64,000 nucleotides of DNA from Haloglomus salinum (lineage in GTDB: Archaea > Halobacteriota > Halobacteria > Halobacteriales > Haloarculaceae). Shown in pieces: positions 1-7,788 of the stretch. Location: NCBI RefSeq assembly GCF_024298825.1, contig NZ_CP101153.1, positions 2,976,001 to 3,040,000 on the forward strand, in the 5' to 3' direction. The position numbers and the translations under genes are program-made. Below the pieces are notes generated by a model, which saw nothing but the letters and a program-made list of their open reading frames with translations, was not told the DNA's origin and made no database searches. The stretch's first letter is position 1. Each line of letters opens with the position of its first letter.

Positions 1-27
1 GACTTCCTTCTCGAGCCGATCTATCAT
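1..27 (-). CDS. Start of a divergent CDS, cut by the left edge
   Basis: On the minus strand an ATG at 25-27 opens a frame whose first nine codons read MIDRLEKEV before the window ends. A TATA-like TTTAAA lies about 30 bases upstream, the usual spacing for a leaderless haloarchaeal transcript, which supports a real start. The charged, helix-prone start resembles a family of haloarchaeal winged-helix proteins that I recall beginning in a similar way, but nine residues cannot support a name. It is transcribed divergently from purA. Confidence 0.5.
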
Positions 28-53
28 GGCACGTGTTAACTCGTGAGACGAGG

Positions 54-61
54 GTTTAAAA
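54..61 (-). promoter_or_regulatory. TATA-like box for the left-edge divergent gene
   Basis: The sequence TTTAAAAG sits about 27-34 bases before the minus-strand ATG at 27 and is AT-rich against a GC-rich background. The spacing fits leaderless transcription of the partial gene. TTTAAA is symmetric, so its direction is inferred only from spacing. Confidence 0.4.
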
Positions 62-278
62 GTTGCCCTCACGCCGCCCGATTCGGGGCCATCCAGGCGG
101 ACGGACGTCCGGAATCGGTACCGCATATCACTCGGACCATGTTAACCCTTCCGACCGCGGCAGCCTCCGAGTGGTCGAATCGGGGGCGCTCGGGGCGCAC
201 GCGCGCCGAGACGCGGGGGTGGCGGTGGCCCGGGGGAACCGCAACCGGTTTGTTCGGCCACGCCGCACGCTGGGGCGG

Positions 279-1688
279 ATGACTGTCACTATCGTCGGTT
301 CGCAGTTCGGCGACGAGGGGAAGGGGGGGATCGTCGACGTGTTCGGCGAGGCGGCGGACGTGGTCGTGCGGTACCAGGGCGGCGACAACGCCGGCCACAC
401 CGTCGTGCACGAGGACGTGGAGTACAAACTCTCGCTGGTCCCCTCGGGCGCGGTCCGCGGGAAGATCGGCGTGCTCGGCAACGGCTGTGTCGTCAACCCG
501 GCGACGCTGTTCGACGAGCTCGACGCGCTCCGCGAGCGCGGGCTCGACCCCGACGTCCGCGTCGCCGAGCGCGCGCACGCCATCATGCCGTTCCACCGCG
601 TCCTCGACGGCCTCGAGGAGGACGTGAAGAGCGAGGACGACATCGCCGTCGGCACCACCGGGCGCGGCATCGGCCCCACGTACGAGGACAAGGCCGGCCG
701 CCGCGGGGTCCGCGTCGGTGACCTGCTCGACCCCGAGGTCCTCCGCGACCGCCTCGCCTACGTCGTTCCGCAGAAGAAGGCCCTCGTCGAACAGGTGTAC
801 GACCTCGACCTCGATGCGCTCGACGCCGACGACTTCGGTATCGAGATGGACGTCACCGAGGCGTTCGACGAGGACGCGCTGTTCGAGCGCTACCGCACGT
901 TCGGCGAGCGTCTCGCCGACGAGGGGATGACCGTCAACTGTGGCGCCTTCCTCGCCGAGCGTCGCGAGGCCGGAGACCTGGTGATGATGGAGGGCGCCCA
1001 GGGGACCGGCATCGACATCGACCACGGGAGCTACCCCTACGTCACCTCCTCGAACCCCACGGCCGGCGGCGCGTCCGTCGGAACCGGACTCGGCCCGACC
1101 GTCGTGGGACAGGGTGAGGTCGTCGGTATCGTGAAGGCGTACATCTCGCGGGTCGGGATGGGCCCGCTCCCGACCGAACTCGGCCACGTCGAGGGGCAGA
1201 CCCCACCCGAGGGCGGCGACACCTCCGAGCGCGGTCAGGAGCTCGCGACCTACATCCGTGACGAGGGTGGCGAGTACGGCACCGTCACCGGGCGCCCGCG
1301 ACGGGTCGGCTGGCTCGACATGCCGATGCTCCGGCACGCCGCCACGGCCAGCGGCTTCACCGGCCTCGCTATCAACCACGTCGACACGCTCGCCGGCCTC
1401 GACACGGTGAAAGTCGGACACGCGTACGAGCGCGACGGCGAGGAGCAACTGACCATCCCGGCCACGACGGAGAAGTGGGCCGACTGCGAGGCGGTCTACC
1501 GCGAGTTCGACGGCTGGCCGGAGGCCGACTGGAGCGACGTGGCCGAGCGCGGCTACGACGCTCTCCCCGAGAATGCCCAGGAGTACCTGGGTTACATCGC
1601 GGCCGAACTCGATGCCGACATCTACGCCGTCGGCGTCGGTCCCGGGCGCGAGGACACGGTCGTCGTGCAGGACCCGTTCGAGGTGTAA
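279..1688 (+). CDS. purA: Adenylosuccinate synthetase
   Basis: PurA joins IMP and aspartate using GTP to form adenylosuccinate, the first committed step from IMP to AMP, in the cytoplasm. The N-terminus carries the GTP-binding loop GDEGKGG at residues 11-17 with the catalytic Asp12, followed by NAGHT with His40, the usual catalytic pair. Further on are the family motifs TTGRGIGP and the TGRPRRVGWLD region. The open frame continues upstream to base 63, but homology starts at the ATG at 279 (MTVTIVG), which I use. The protein is 469 residues, somewhat longer than bacterial PurA (about 430). The loop reads KGG rather than the bacterial KGK, which I recall as normal in haloarchaea. purK lies 2.4 kb downstream on the same strand. 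Confidence 0.95.
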   Translation: MTVTIVGSQFGDEGKGGIVDVFGEAADVVVRYQGGDNAGHTVVHEDVEYKLSLVPSGAVRGKIGVLGNGCVVNPATLFDELDALRERGLDPDVRVAERAHAIMPFHRVLDGLEEDVKSEDDIAVGTTGRGIGPTYEDKAGRRGVRVGDLLDPEVLRDRLAYVVPQKKALVEQVYDLDLDALDADDFGIEMDVTEAFDEDALFERYRTFGERLADEGMTVNCGAFLAERREAGDLVMMEGAQGTGIDIDHGSYPYVTSSNPTAGGASVGTGLGPTVVGQGEVVGIVKAYISRVGMGPLPTELGHVEGQTPPEGGDTSERGQELATYIRDEGGEYGTVTGRPRRVGWLDMPMLRHAATASGFTGLAINHVDTLAGLDTVKVGHAYERDGEEQLTIPATTEKWADCEAVYREFDGWPEADWSDVAERGYDALPENAQEYLGYIAAELDADIYAVGVGPGREDTVVVQDPFEV

Positions 1689-1791
1689 CTCCCCTCTCCA
1701 CCTCTTCCGCCCGGTCCGCCGCCGATAGCGGCGTGTCCCGGTTCGGGAGCAACCAGAAGGATTCTAAGGGCAGCGGCTACAGTCCGTAGCG

Positions 1792-3978
1792 ATGGTGGCC
1801 GCCCCTGACGACGACCCCGCCGCCGCCGACGGCGATCCGGGGCCAACAGACGCTCCCCCCACGGATGGTGAGCCCCCCGCCGCCGACGATGGTACCGACA
1901 GTGAGCCGTCCACCGGAACCGGGTCCACGCCCTCCTCCGACTCGGACCCAGCCGCCGGAACCGGGTCCATATCCTCTCCCGACTCGGACCCAGCCGCCGA
2001 GCGCGTCCGCGCCGGCCGGCGACCCTTCCTCGCCGACTACCTCGGCACTGGCACCGAGCGCACCCTCCGGCTGGTGCTGGGCATCACGGTCCTCGCGCTC
2101 GTCGCGCGGTTCGTCCTGCTCGGCGACCGTGTCCAGCATTTCGACGAGGGCCGGGTCGCCTGGTGGACGCTCGAGTACATGCGGACGAGTTCGTTCAGCT
2201 ACCGCTACATCATCCACGGGCCGTTCATCCAGCACCTGAACACGTTCCTGTTCTCGGTGCTGGGGACGACGGACTTCGCGACACGGGTGGTCCCGGCGCT
2301 GGTCGGCGGCCTGCTGCCCGCCACGGCGCTCCTGTTCCGCGAGCACCTGCGCCGGAGCGAACTCGTCGCGATGGCGCTGTTCCTCAGCTTCAACCCCATC
2401 CTGCTGTACTACTCCCGGTTCTCCCGGTCGACGATTCTCGTCGCCGGGTTCTCGTTCGTCGCGTTCGGGTTCTTCGTCCGCGCGATGGACGCCCGCCGGG
2501 CCCGGCACGAGTCGACGACCGCCGCGACCGACGGCGGCACCCCGGCGGCCGCTCGTTCGAGCAGGCCTGGCGGGGCGCTGGCTGACCTGTTCAGCCTCGA
2601 GACGACGCGCTCGCCCGCGCTCTACTTTCACGTCGGCGTGTTCTTCGTCGCGCTCGCGTTCGCCGCGAAGGAGAACGCGCTGGTGTACCTGCTCTGCTGG
2701 GCGGGCGCTGGCGTGCTCGTCTCGGACCGCCTGCTCTCGACGCCCGGCACCAGCGGGTTCGACCGCATCGAGGCCGCCCTGACACGCTTCGTTGTCAGCC
2801 CCGGCTACTACATCGGCCACGCGCTCGTCGCGCTCCTCATCGTCGGTGCCGTGACGCTGTTTTTCTACGCGCCGCGGGGCGCGGCGGCGCCGGACGGCGT
2901 CGGTCTGTACGCTGTACTCGGCCAGCCCGGACAGTTCCCGACGCTCGTCGACGCGACGGTCTCCGATATCGAGACCGGCCTGGAGTACTGGTTCGGCGGT
3001 TCGACCGAGGCGGGGTGTAACAAGGACAACCTCATCGACGGGTACCTCTGCTTCCTCGCCCGGTTCCTCGAATCGACCGTCCTCTACGCGGGTCCGCTGT
3101 TCGCCCTCTCGATTGTCGGTTTCGTCGCCGACCGCTACACCGCCGGCCGGCCGCGGGCGCTGGTCATGTTCGCCGCCTTCTGGGGCTTTGCCTCCGTCGT
3201 CGGCTACCCGCTCGGGACGGACATCTACGGCGCGTGGATCGTCGTGAACGCGCTCGTCCCGCTCGCGGTTCCTGCCGCCGTCGGCGCGGCCATCCTGTTC
3301 CGCTGGGGCGTCGACGCCTACCGCGAGGACGACGGCATCAGCGTGTTCCTCGTCCTCGTGCTGGTGCTCGCTGCGACCGGCGCGACCGGCTACCAGGGCG
3401 TGACCGGTGTCTACGCCGAACCCGAGGAGGGGCCGGACTCGCTCGTCCAGTACGCACAGCCGGAGGGCGAGTGGCGGCCGCTCATCGCGGAGATGCAGGC
3501 CGTCTCGGCGGGTAACGCCCCCGCCGAGACGGACGTGCTCGTCCACGGCTCCTACTACGTCGACGGGGCCGAGTCGGCCGTCCGCACGCCCGCCTGCATC
3601 AAGTGGTTCAAGATACTCCCGATGCCGTGGTACTTCGAGAAGGACCGGATGCAGGTTGCCTGCACCAACTCGACGGCGGAACTCGACTCGCTCGAGTCGG
3701 TCCCGCCGGTCGTCGTCGCTCGGGGGTCCCACGCCGAGGAACTCGACCAGCGCCTCGGCGACGACTACCGGAAGGAGACGGCGCTGATACGCCAGGACGC
3801 CATCTCGACGGTCGTCTACATCGAGCGGTCGGCGCCCCGGGCCGACGTTCAGCGGTCGGCGCCGCGGGCCGACATTCAGCGGTCGGCGCCACGGGCCGAC
3901 ATAGCAGTGCCCGGCGACACCCACGAGGCTGTCCACGACGCCCGCGCCGCGCAGGCGCGGCTCCGGGCCGCCGGCTAA
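1792..3978 (+). CDS. Agl23-type (TIGR03663) GT-C-like membrane protein
   Basis: A 728-residue polytopic membrane protein of the family annotated as flippase activity-associated protein Agl23 (TIGR03663), with the fold of PMT-like GT-C glycosyltransferases. Residues 1-75 are a disordered Asp/Pro/Ser-rich extension with imperfect repeats. About ten or more hydrophobic segments follow from residue 90. The first external loop carries Asp118-Glu119 (HFDEGR), the position of the acidic catalytic motif in GT-C enzymes, and then a conserved stretch around HGPFIQHLNT. The soluble tail (from about residue 545) is probably outside the cell. The last part carries three tandem nine-residue repeats (RSAPRADIQ). 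A role in lipid-linked oligosaccharide handling is inferred from the family name and has little experimental support that I know of. aglJ is elsewhere in this window. Confidence 0.8.
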   Translation: MVAAPDDDPAAADGDPGPTDAPPTDGEPPAADDGTDSEPSTGTGSTPSSDSDPAAGTGSISSPDSDPAAERVRAGRRPFLADYLGTGTERTLRLVLGITVLALVARFVLLGDRVQHFDEGRVAWWTLEYMRTSSFSYRYIIHGPFIQHLNTFLFSVLGTTDFATRVVPALVGGLLPATALLFREHLRRSELVAMALFLSFNPILLYYSRFSRSTILVAGFSFVAFGFFVRAMDARRARHESTTAATDGGTPAAARSSRPGGALADLFSLETTRSPALYFHVGVFFVALAFAAKENALVYLLCWAGAGVLVSDRLLSTPGTSGFDRIEAALTRFVVSPGYYIGHALVALLIVGAVTLFFYAPRGAAAPDGVGLYAVLGQPGQFPTLVDATVSDIETGLEYWFGGSTEAGCNKDNLIDGYLCFLARFLESTVLYAGPLFALSIVGFVADRYTAGRPRALVMFAAFWGFASVVGYPLGTDIYGAWIVVNALVPLAVPAAVGAAILFRWGVDAYREDDGISVFLVLVLVLAATGATGYQGVTGVYAEPEEGPDSLVQYAQPEGEWRPLIAEMQAVSAGNAPAETDVLVHGSYYVDGAESAVRTPACIKWFKILPMPWYFEKDRMQVACTNSTAELDSLESVPPVVVARGSHAEELDQRLGDDYRKETALIRQDAISTVVYIERSAPRADVQRSAPRADIQRSAPRADIAVPGDTHEAVHDARAAQARLRAAG
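3826..3903 (+). repeat. Three tandem 27-base coding repeats
   Basis: Three near-identical 27-base units lie head to tail at 3826-3852, 3853-3879 and 3880-3903 (last unit incomplete) and encode RSAPRADVQ, RSAPRADIQ and RSAPRADI. They are near the C-terminus of the Agl23-like protein. Almost perfect nucleotide identity suggests recent slippage or duplication. Confidence 0.85.
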
Positions 3979-4063
3979 CTTCGCCCGAGCTGGCGCTCTG
4001 CGCTGTTTCTCCCGCCTACCCGGAAGCGAAAGCGGTAGGGTCGGGCGCCGTGGACGCCCGGAC

Positions 4064-5269
4064 ATGACTCATTCCGACGGTCTCGATGCGCGGACGCTGG
4101 CCACTCCCGGCCCGACCCTGGGCGTGGTCGGTGGGGGACAGCTGGGCCGGATGCTGGGCGAGGCCGCGGGCCCGCTCGGCGTCGAACTCGTCGTCTCGGA
4201 CCCGACGCCGGACTGTCCCGCGCGCTCGGTCGTCCGCGACCAGGTGGTCGGGGACTTCGACGACTACGAGACGCTCCGTGAACTCGGCGAGCGCGCCGAC
4301 CTCCTCACCTTCGAGATCGAACTGGCGGACCCCGACGCGCTGGACCGAGTCGCCGAGGAGACCGGCACGCCCGTCCACCCCGCACCGGAGACGCTGCGCA
4401 CCATCCAGGACAAGTACGTCCAGAAGGAGGCGCTGGTCGAGCGGGGTATCCCGGTCCCGGCCTACCGGAAGGTGGACGACGCCGACGACCTCCACGCCGC
4501 CGGCGAGGAGCTGGGCTGGCCGCTGATGCTGAAGGCCCGCGAGGGTGGCTACGACGGCCGCGGGAACGTCCCCGTCGAGGGCCCCGACGAGGTCGAGGCG
4601 GCGATGGAGGCCATCGCCGGGCCAGCCATGGCCGAGGAGATGCTGGACTTCGAGCGCGAACTCGCGGTGATGGGCCTGCGCGGCGCCGACGAGCGAGATA
4701 CGTTCCCCGTCACCGAGACCATCCACCGCGAGGAGATACTCCGCGAGTCCATCTCGCCGGCCCGGGCCGACGAGGCCATCCGCGTCCGGGCTCAGGAGGT
4801 CGCCGACGAGGTCCTCGACGCCATGGACGGGCGCGGCGCGTTCGGCATCGAGCTGTTCCAGGTCGACCCCGACGACCACGACGGCGAGGCCATCCTGGTC
4901 AACGAGATTGCCCCGCGCCCGCACAACTCCGGGCACTGGACCATCGAGGGCTGTCTCACCTCGCAGTTCGAGAACCACGTCCGCGCGGTGCTGGGCTGGC
5001 CGCTCGGCGCGACGAAGCGGCGCGCGCCGACCGCGAACGCCAACCTGCTCGGCGATGTCGACGAGAACCGAGCGGCAGAGCTACGGGGCGTGGACGAGGT
5101 GCTGCGGTCGGAGGGCGCGGCGCTCCACTGGTACTGCAAGCACGAGGCCCGGCCGCTCCGGAAGCTGGGGCACGTCACGCAGGTCGGGAGCGAGGGCGAG
5201 GACATCAGCGACCTGCTGGAACAGGTGCGGGCCCTGCGCGACGCGACGACGTTCCAGCCGGACGCGTAG
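4064..5269 (+). CDS. purK: N5-carboxyaminoimidazole ribonucleotide synthase
   Basis: PurK carboxylates AIR with ATP and bicarbonate to give N5-CAIR in de novo purine synthesis. The 401-residue protein opens with a GGGQLGRM nucleotide-fold motif at about residues 23-30, followed by an ATP-grasp domain. KAREGGYDGRGN is the phosphate-binding loop region, and ELFQVDPD and NEIAPRPHNSGH are the metal-binding end of the site. The start is the ATG at 4064. PurE, the mutase that normally follows, is not next to it: the next gene is a lipoprotein on the opposite strand, with 3 bases between the stop codons. Confidence 0.95.
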   Translation: MTHSDGLDARTLATPGPTLGVVGGGQLGRMLGEAAGPLGVELVVSDPTPDCPARSVVRDQVVGDFDDYETLRELGERADLLTFEIELADPDALDRVAEETGTPVHPAPETLRTIQDKYVQKEALVERGIPVPAYRKVDDADDLHAAGEELGWPLMLKAREGGYDGRGNVPVEGPDEVEAAMEAIAGPAMAEEMLDFERELAVMGLRGADERDTFPVTETIHREEILRESISPARADEAIRVRAQEVADEVLDAMDGRGAFGIELFQVDPDDHDGEAILVNEIAPRPHNSGHWTIEGCLTSQFENHVRAVLGWPLGATKRRAPTANANLLGDVDENRAAELRGVDEVLRSEGAALHWYCKHEARPLRKLGHVTQVGSEGEDISDLLEQVRALRDATTFQPDA

Positions 5270-5272
5270 GCC

Positions 5273-6328
5273 TCAGTTCGGCGTGGTGACCCCGTCCTCG
5301 GGACCACTGGCCGACAGGTGGTCGAACTCGCCGGTCGGGATATCGCCGTCCGTCCAGACCAGCCGGCCGCTGGCCTCGACGTCGAGCCCGTCGTACGGTC
5401 CGAACCGGTCCGACTCGGACTCGATGTACGACGCCAGCTTCTCCGCCTCGGCTGCCTCGGCGTCGGCGTAGGTGTTCGCGAACGTGAGGTGGGTCGTCTC
5501 GGTGCCGAACCGCCACGACTTGAGTCCGCCCGTTATCTCGTCCGCCCGGAACCCGCGGGTCGTGGAGCCGTCCATCGCCTCCGGGTAGCACCAGAGCGCG
5601 TGCGGGTCGTCCACGGTGCCGAGCATCGCGTCGACGTACGCGTTGCCGTTGGCGTAGCTGGCCGCCTCGCCGGCCCCCGCGTCGATGATGGCCTTCGCGT
5701 ACGGACCCGCGCCGTCGCTCTCGGGCCTCATCGGTGATACCTCCATGAAGACGTCCTCAGACACGGCGTAGACGTACTCGGTGCCGTAGAGGTCGAAGCC
5801 CTCGTACTGCTCGGGCTCCGACCAGGGCGTCCGCGTCGGTGTCGTCGGGGTTCGCTCCGCGGTCGGCGTCGACGAGTCGCCGTCGCTGGTGATGCGTTCA
5901 CCGATGGCATCCGGGTCGAACGAGCCGATGGCCACCCGTGCGTCGCCGACCCCGACCGAGGCAGCGATGTCGGCGGCGTCGACGTACCGGTCCGGGGCGG
6001 GGTAGAGCATCTCCCGTTCGAGGCGGCGATAGGCGTTCTCGTGCATCGCCTCCCGGTGCCGCCGGATGGCCGCGATGTCGAACAGACGGACACTGTAGCC
6101 GTCCCGAAACGGCGACGAGGCCGGGTTCGGGAGCCACTGTGCGAGGTCGACCGACACCGACTCGGTCGTCCCGTCCGCCGGCGTCGGTTCGTCTGTCGGG
6201 GAGGACCCGGCCGGGGAACTGGCGCCGCCGGTCGGGGAGGTGCTGGTACAGCCGGCCAGTGTTGCGAGCGCTCCACCGCCGAGCGCGAGACCTGTCGCTT
6301 CGAGGAGGGACCGTCTTGAGCGGGGCAT
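5273..6328 (-). CDS. Tat-type lipoprotein of unknown function
   Basis: A 351-residue predicted lipoprotein. The N-terminus has a twin-arginine start (SRRSLLE), a hydrophobic stretch and a lipobox TLAGC with Cys27, as in Tat-exported haloarchaeal lipoproteins. A Ser/Thr/Pro/Gly-rich linker follows. The remainder is a soluble domain with a WCYPEAMDG segment and a Thr/Pro-rich insert (about residues 170-190). The frame stays open nine codons further up, but the ATG at 6328 places the signal sequence correctly. I do not recognise the soluble domain. It converges on purK. Confidence 0.75.
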   Translation of the reverse strand: MPRSRRSLLEATGLALGGGALATLAGCTSTSPTGGASSPAGSSPTDEPTPADGTTESVSVDLAQWLPNPASSPFRDGYSVRLFDIAAIRRHREAMHENAYRRLEREMLYPAPDRYVDAADIAASVGVGDARVAIGSFDPDAIGERITSDGDSSTPTAERTPTTPTRTPWSEPEQYEGFDLYGTEYVYAVSEDVFMEVSPMRPESDGAGPYAKAIIDAGAGEAASYANGNAYVDAMLGTVDDPHALWCYPEAMDGSTTRGFRADEITGGLKSWRFGTETTHLTFANTYADAEAAEAEKLASYIESESDRFGPYDGLDVEASGRLVWTDGDIPTGEFDHLSASGPEDGVTTPN

Positions 6329-6507
6329 CGTCAGGAATCGTGCCACGGGCGGCAAAAATCTTCTCTACGGTCATCGACCACGAACGATGGCATGGCTCGC
6401 TCTGATGTCGGTAGGTATCTTGTTCGGGCTTTCACGGATTTGCCGTGCGAGTTTTACAGTAATACGGTATACTCTGCTCTAGCTCGGGGTCTAACGCTGC
6501 TACCCGT

Positions 6508-7476
6508 CTACGGCGTCAGCACGACCTTCCCCGAGGACTTGCGGTCCTCGATGTACTGGTGGGCCTCGGCGGCGTCGGTGAGGTCGAACGTCTCGCCGAC
6601 CTGGACCTCCAGCGTGCCGTCGCCGAGCAGCTCGGTCAGCTCGGGGACGGCGCCCATCACCTGCATCGGCTTGCGCTCGATAGCGCGGCCGAGATGGTAG
6701 CCTTCGACGGTGACGTTGCCGAACAGGAGCTTGTCCGTCGGCGGAGCGCCCGGCTCGCCCGAGGCGGCGCCGTAGACGACGAGCGTGCCGAACTCCTTCA
6801 GCGCGTCCACGGAGCGCTCGGTGGTGTCGCTGCCGATGCCGTCAAGCACCATGTCCAGCCCGTAGTCCGTCTCGGCCTCGCAGACCTCGACGAAGTCCTC
6901 CTCCGTGTAGTTGATGGGGTGGTCACAGCCCAGCGAGGCCGCCTTGTCCAGCTTCTCCTGGGTCGAGGCCGTGCCGAACACCTCGGCGCCGGCGTTGCTG
7001 GCGAGCTGGACGGCCGCGGTGCCGACCCCGCCCGCGGCAGCATGGACCAGCACGGAGTCGCCCTCCTCCAGCCCGCCCCACTCGAACAGGCAGTTGTGGG
7101 CCGTGAGGTACTGGACGGGGAAGCCCGCGGCCTCCTCGAAGCTCATCTCGCCGGGGATGTCCATCAGCCCCATCGCGTCGGCGATGGCGTAGTCGGCGTA
7201 GCCGCCGCCGTTGACCATCGAGACCACCTCGTCGCCGACCTCCCGGCCGACTCCGTCGCCGACGGCGTCGACGACGCCCGCGACCTCCATCCCGGGCGTG
7301 TAGGGCGGCTGCGGACCGCCGTGGTAGTGGCCGCGGCGCTGCATGATGTCCGCGAAGTTGATGCCCGCGGCCTTCACCTCGATACGGACCTGCCCGTCGT
7401 CCGGTTCGGGAACGTCCTGCTCGACCTGCTCGAGTTCGGCCGCGTCACCGAAGGCCGACACCTGAATGGCTCGCAT
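6508..7476 (-). CDS. Zinc-independent MDR oxidoreductase, quinone reductase type
   Basis: A 322-residue medium-chain dehydrogenase/reductase of the NADPH:quinone oxidoreductase (Qor) type. The N-terminal GroES-like half carries the GINFADIMQRRG motif (residues 38-49) typical of quinone reductases. The NADP-binding half has HAAAGGVGTAAVQLA at 145-159. No structural or catalytic zinc cysteines are seen, which separates it from alcohol dehydrogenases. The substrate could be a quinone or an enone. A TATA-like element about 28 bases upstream of the ATG suggests a leaderless transcript, divergent from the glcD-like gene. Confidence 0.85.
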   Translation of the reverse strand: MRAIQVSAFGDAAELEQVEQDVPEPDDGQVRIEVKAAGINFADIMQRRGHYHGGPQPPYTPGMEVAGVVDAVGDGVGREVGDEVVSMVNGGGYADYAIADAMGLMDIPGEMSFEEAAGFPVQYLTAHNCLFEWGGLEEGDSVLVHAAAGGVGTAAVQLASNAGAEVFGTASTQEKLDKAASLGCDHPINYTEEDFVEVCEAETDYGLDMVLDGIGSDTTERSVDALKEFGTLVVYGAASGEPGAPPTDKLLFGNVTVEGYHLGRAIERKPMQVMGAVPELTELLGDGTLEVQVGETFDLTDAAEAHQYIEDRKSSGKVVLTP

Positions 7477-7500
7477 GGGTTGGTCGTCGTCCGCCCGTCG

Positions 7501-7506
7501 TATAAA
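7501..7506 (-). promoter_or_regulatory. TATA-like box for the MDR oxidoreductase gene
   Basis: TATAAA on the plus strand (TTTATA on the minus strand) is centred about 28 bases before the minus-strand ATG at 7476, the expected place for a leaderless haloarchaeal promoter. Confidence 0.5.
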
Positions 7507-7558
7507 CGATACTGTTAGCAGAAGCGCTCCAAAAGCTTATCATTGTAAGAGACGCAGG

Positions 7559-7634
7559 CGGTGGTGGAGCATCCGTTTCCCCGTTTCGGGTGCTCCGCTC
7601 CGTCCCGTTCCGTGTCGGCGCGGACCCACCACCG
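7559..7634 (+). ncRNA. Possible structured small RNA or long structured leader
   Basis: The segment is bounded by perfect 9-base complements: CGGTGGTGG (7559-7567) and CCACCACCG (7626-7634). Inside lies a second helix of ten pairs, one a G-U, between 7566-7575 and 7587-7596 with an 11-base loop; it shares two bases with the outer helix, so the outer one would shorten to seven pairs when both form. A TATA-like box (CTTATCAT, 7535-7542) sits about 20-25 bases upstream of the 5' end, and a T/C-rich run follows at 7645-7663. It matches no RNA family I know. It could also be part of a leader of the downstream glcD-like gene, although that gene has its own closer TATA box. Confidence 0.35.
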
Positions 7635-7756
7635 TGCCGACGCGTTCTTTCCCCCTGTCCCTTTGAGGCCACGTGTCACGGCGGTGACCCGGCGAGGCGA
7701 TGACCCGGTCTCCCGATGGTGGCCGGACAAGAACCTCCCCGGACTCGCGCGGATAG

Positions 7757-7765
7757 CTTTATCAT
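7757..7765 (+). promoter_or_regulatory. TATA-like box for the FAD dehydrogenase gene
   Basis: CTTTATCAT is centred about 28 bases before the ATG at 7789, the usual spacing for a leaderless transcript. It supports that ATG over the much longer upstream open frame. Confidence 0.5.
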
Positions 7766-7788
7766 CGCCTGCCCGTCCACTACCGGGT

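Larger units (their letters stand above)
7477..7788. other. 312-base divergent intergenic region without a protein gene
   Basis: This stretch separates the start codons of the MDR gene (minus) and the FAD dehydrogenase (plus). It holds a TATA-like box for each gene, a third AT-rich box (AAAAGCTTATCATT, 7531-7544) and, 15 bases after that, a GC-rich segment with strong self-complementarity (listed separately). Frames through the region are short and lack family resemblance. Confidence 0.7.

Noticed and set aside
1777-4065. Long minus-strand reading frame of about 760 codons opposite the Agl23-like gene
   Set aside because: It is an antisense shadow of a GC-rich gene: Arg/Glu/Val-rich, no family motif, and it overlaps a well-supported membrane protein. 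Similar long frames opposite the 9362-11503 protein, thiQ, the acyl-CoA synthetases and the CHAT gene were rejected for the same reason.
6387-6482. Small hydrophobic frame (MAWLALMSVGILFG start) in the gap after the Tat lipoprotein
   Set aside because: It is 31 residues long, has no promoter or ribosome binding site at suitable spacing, and its AT-rich end is better explained as intergenic DNA.
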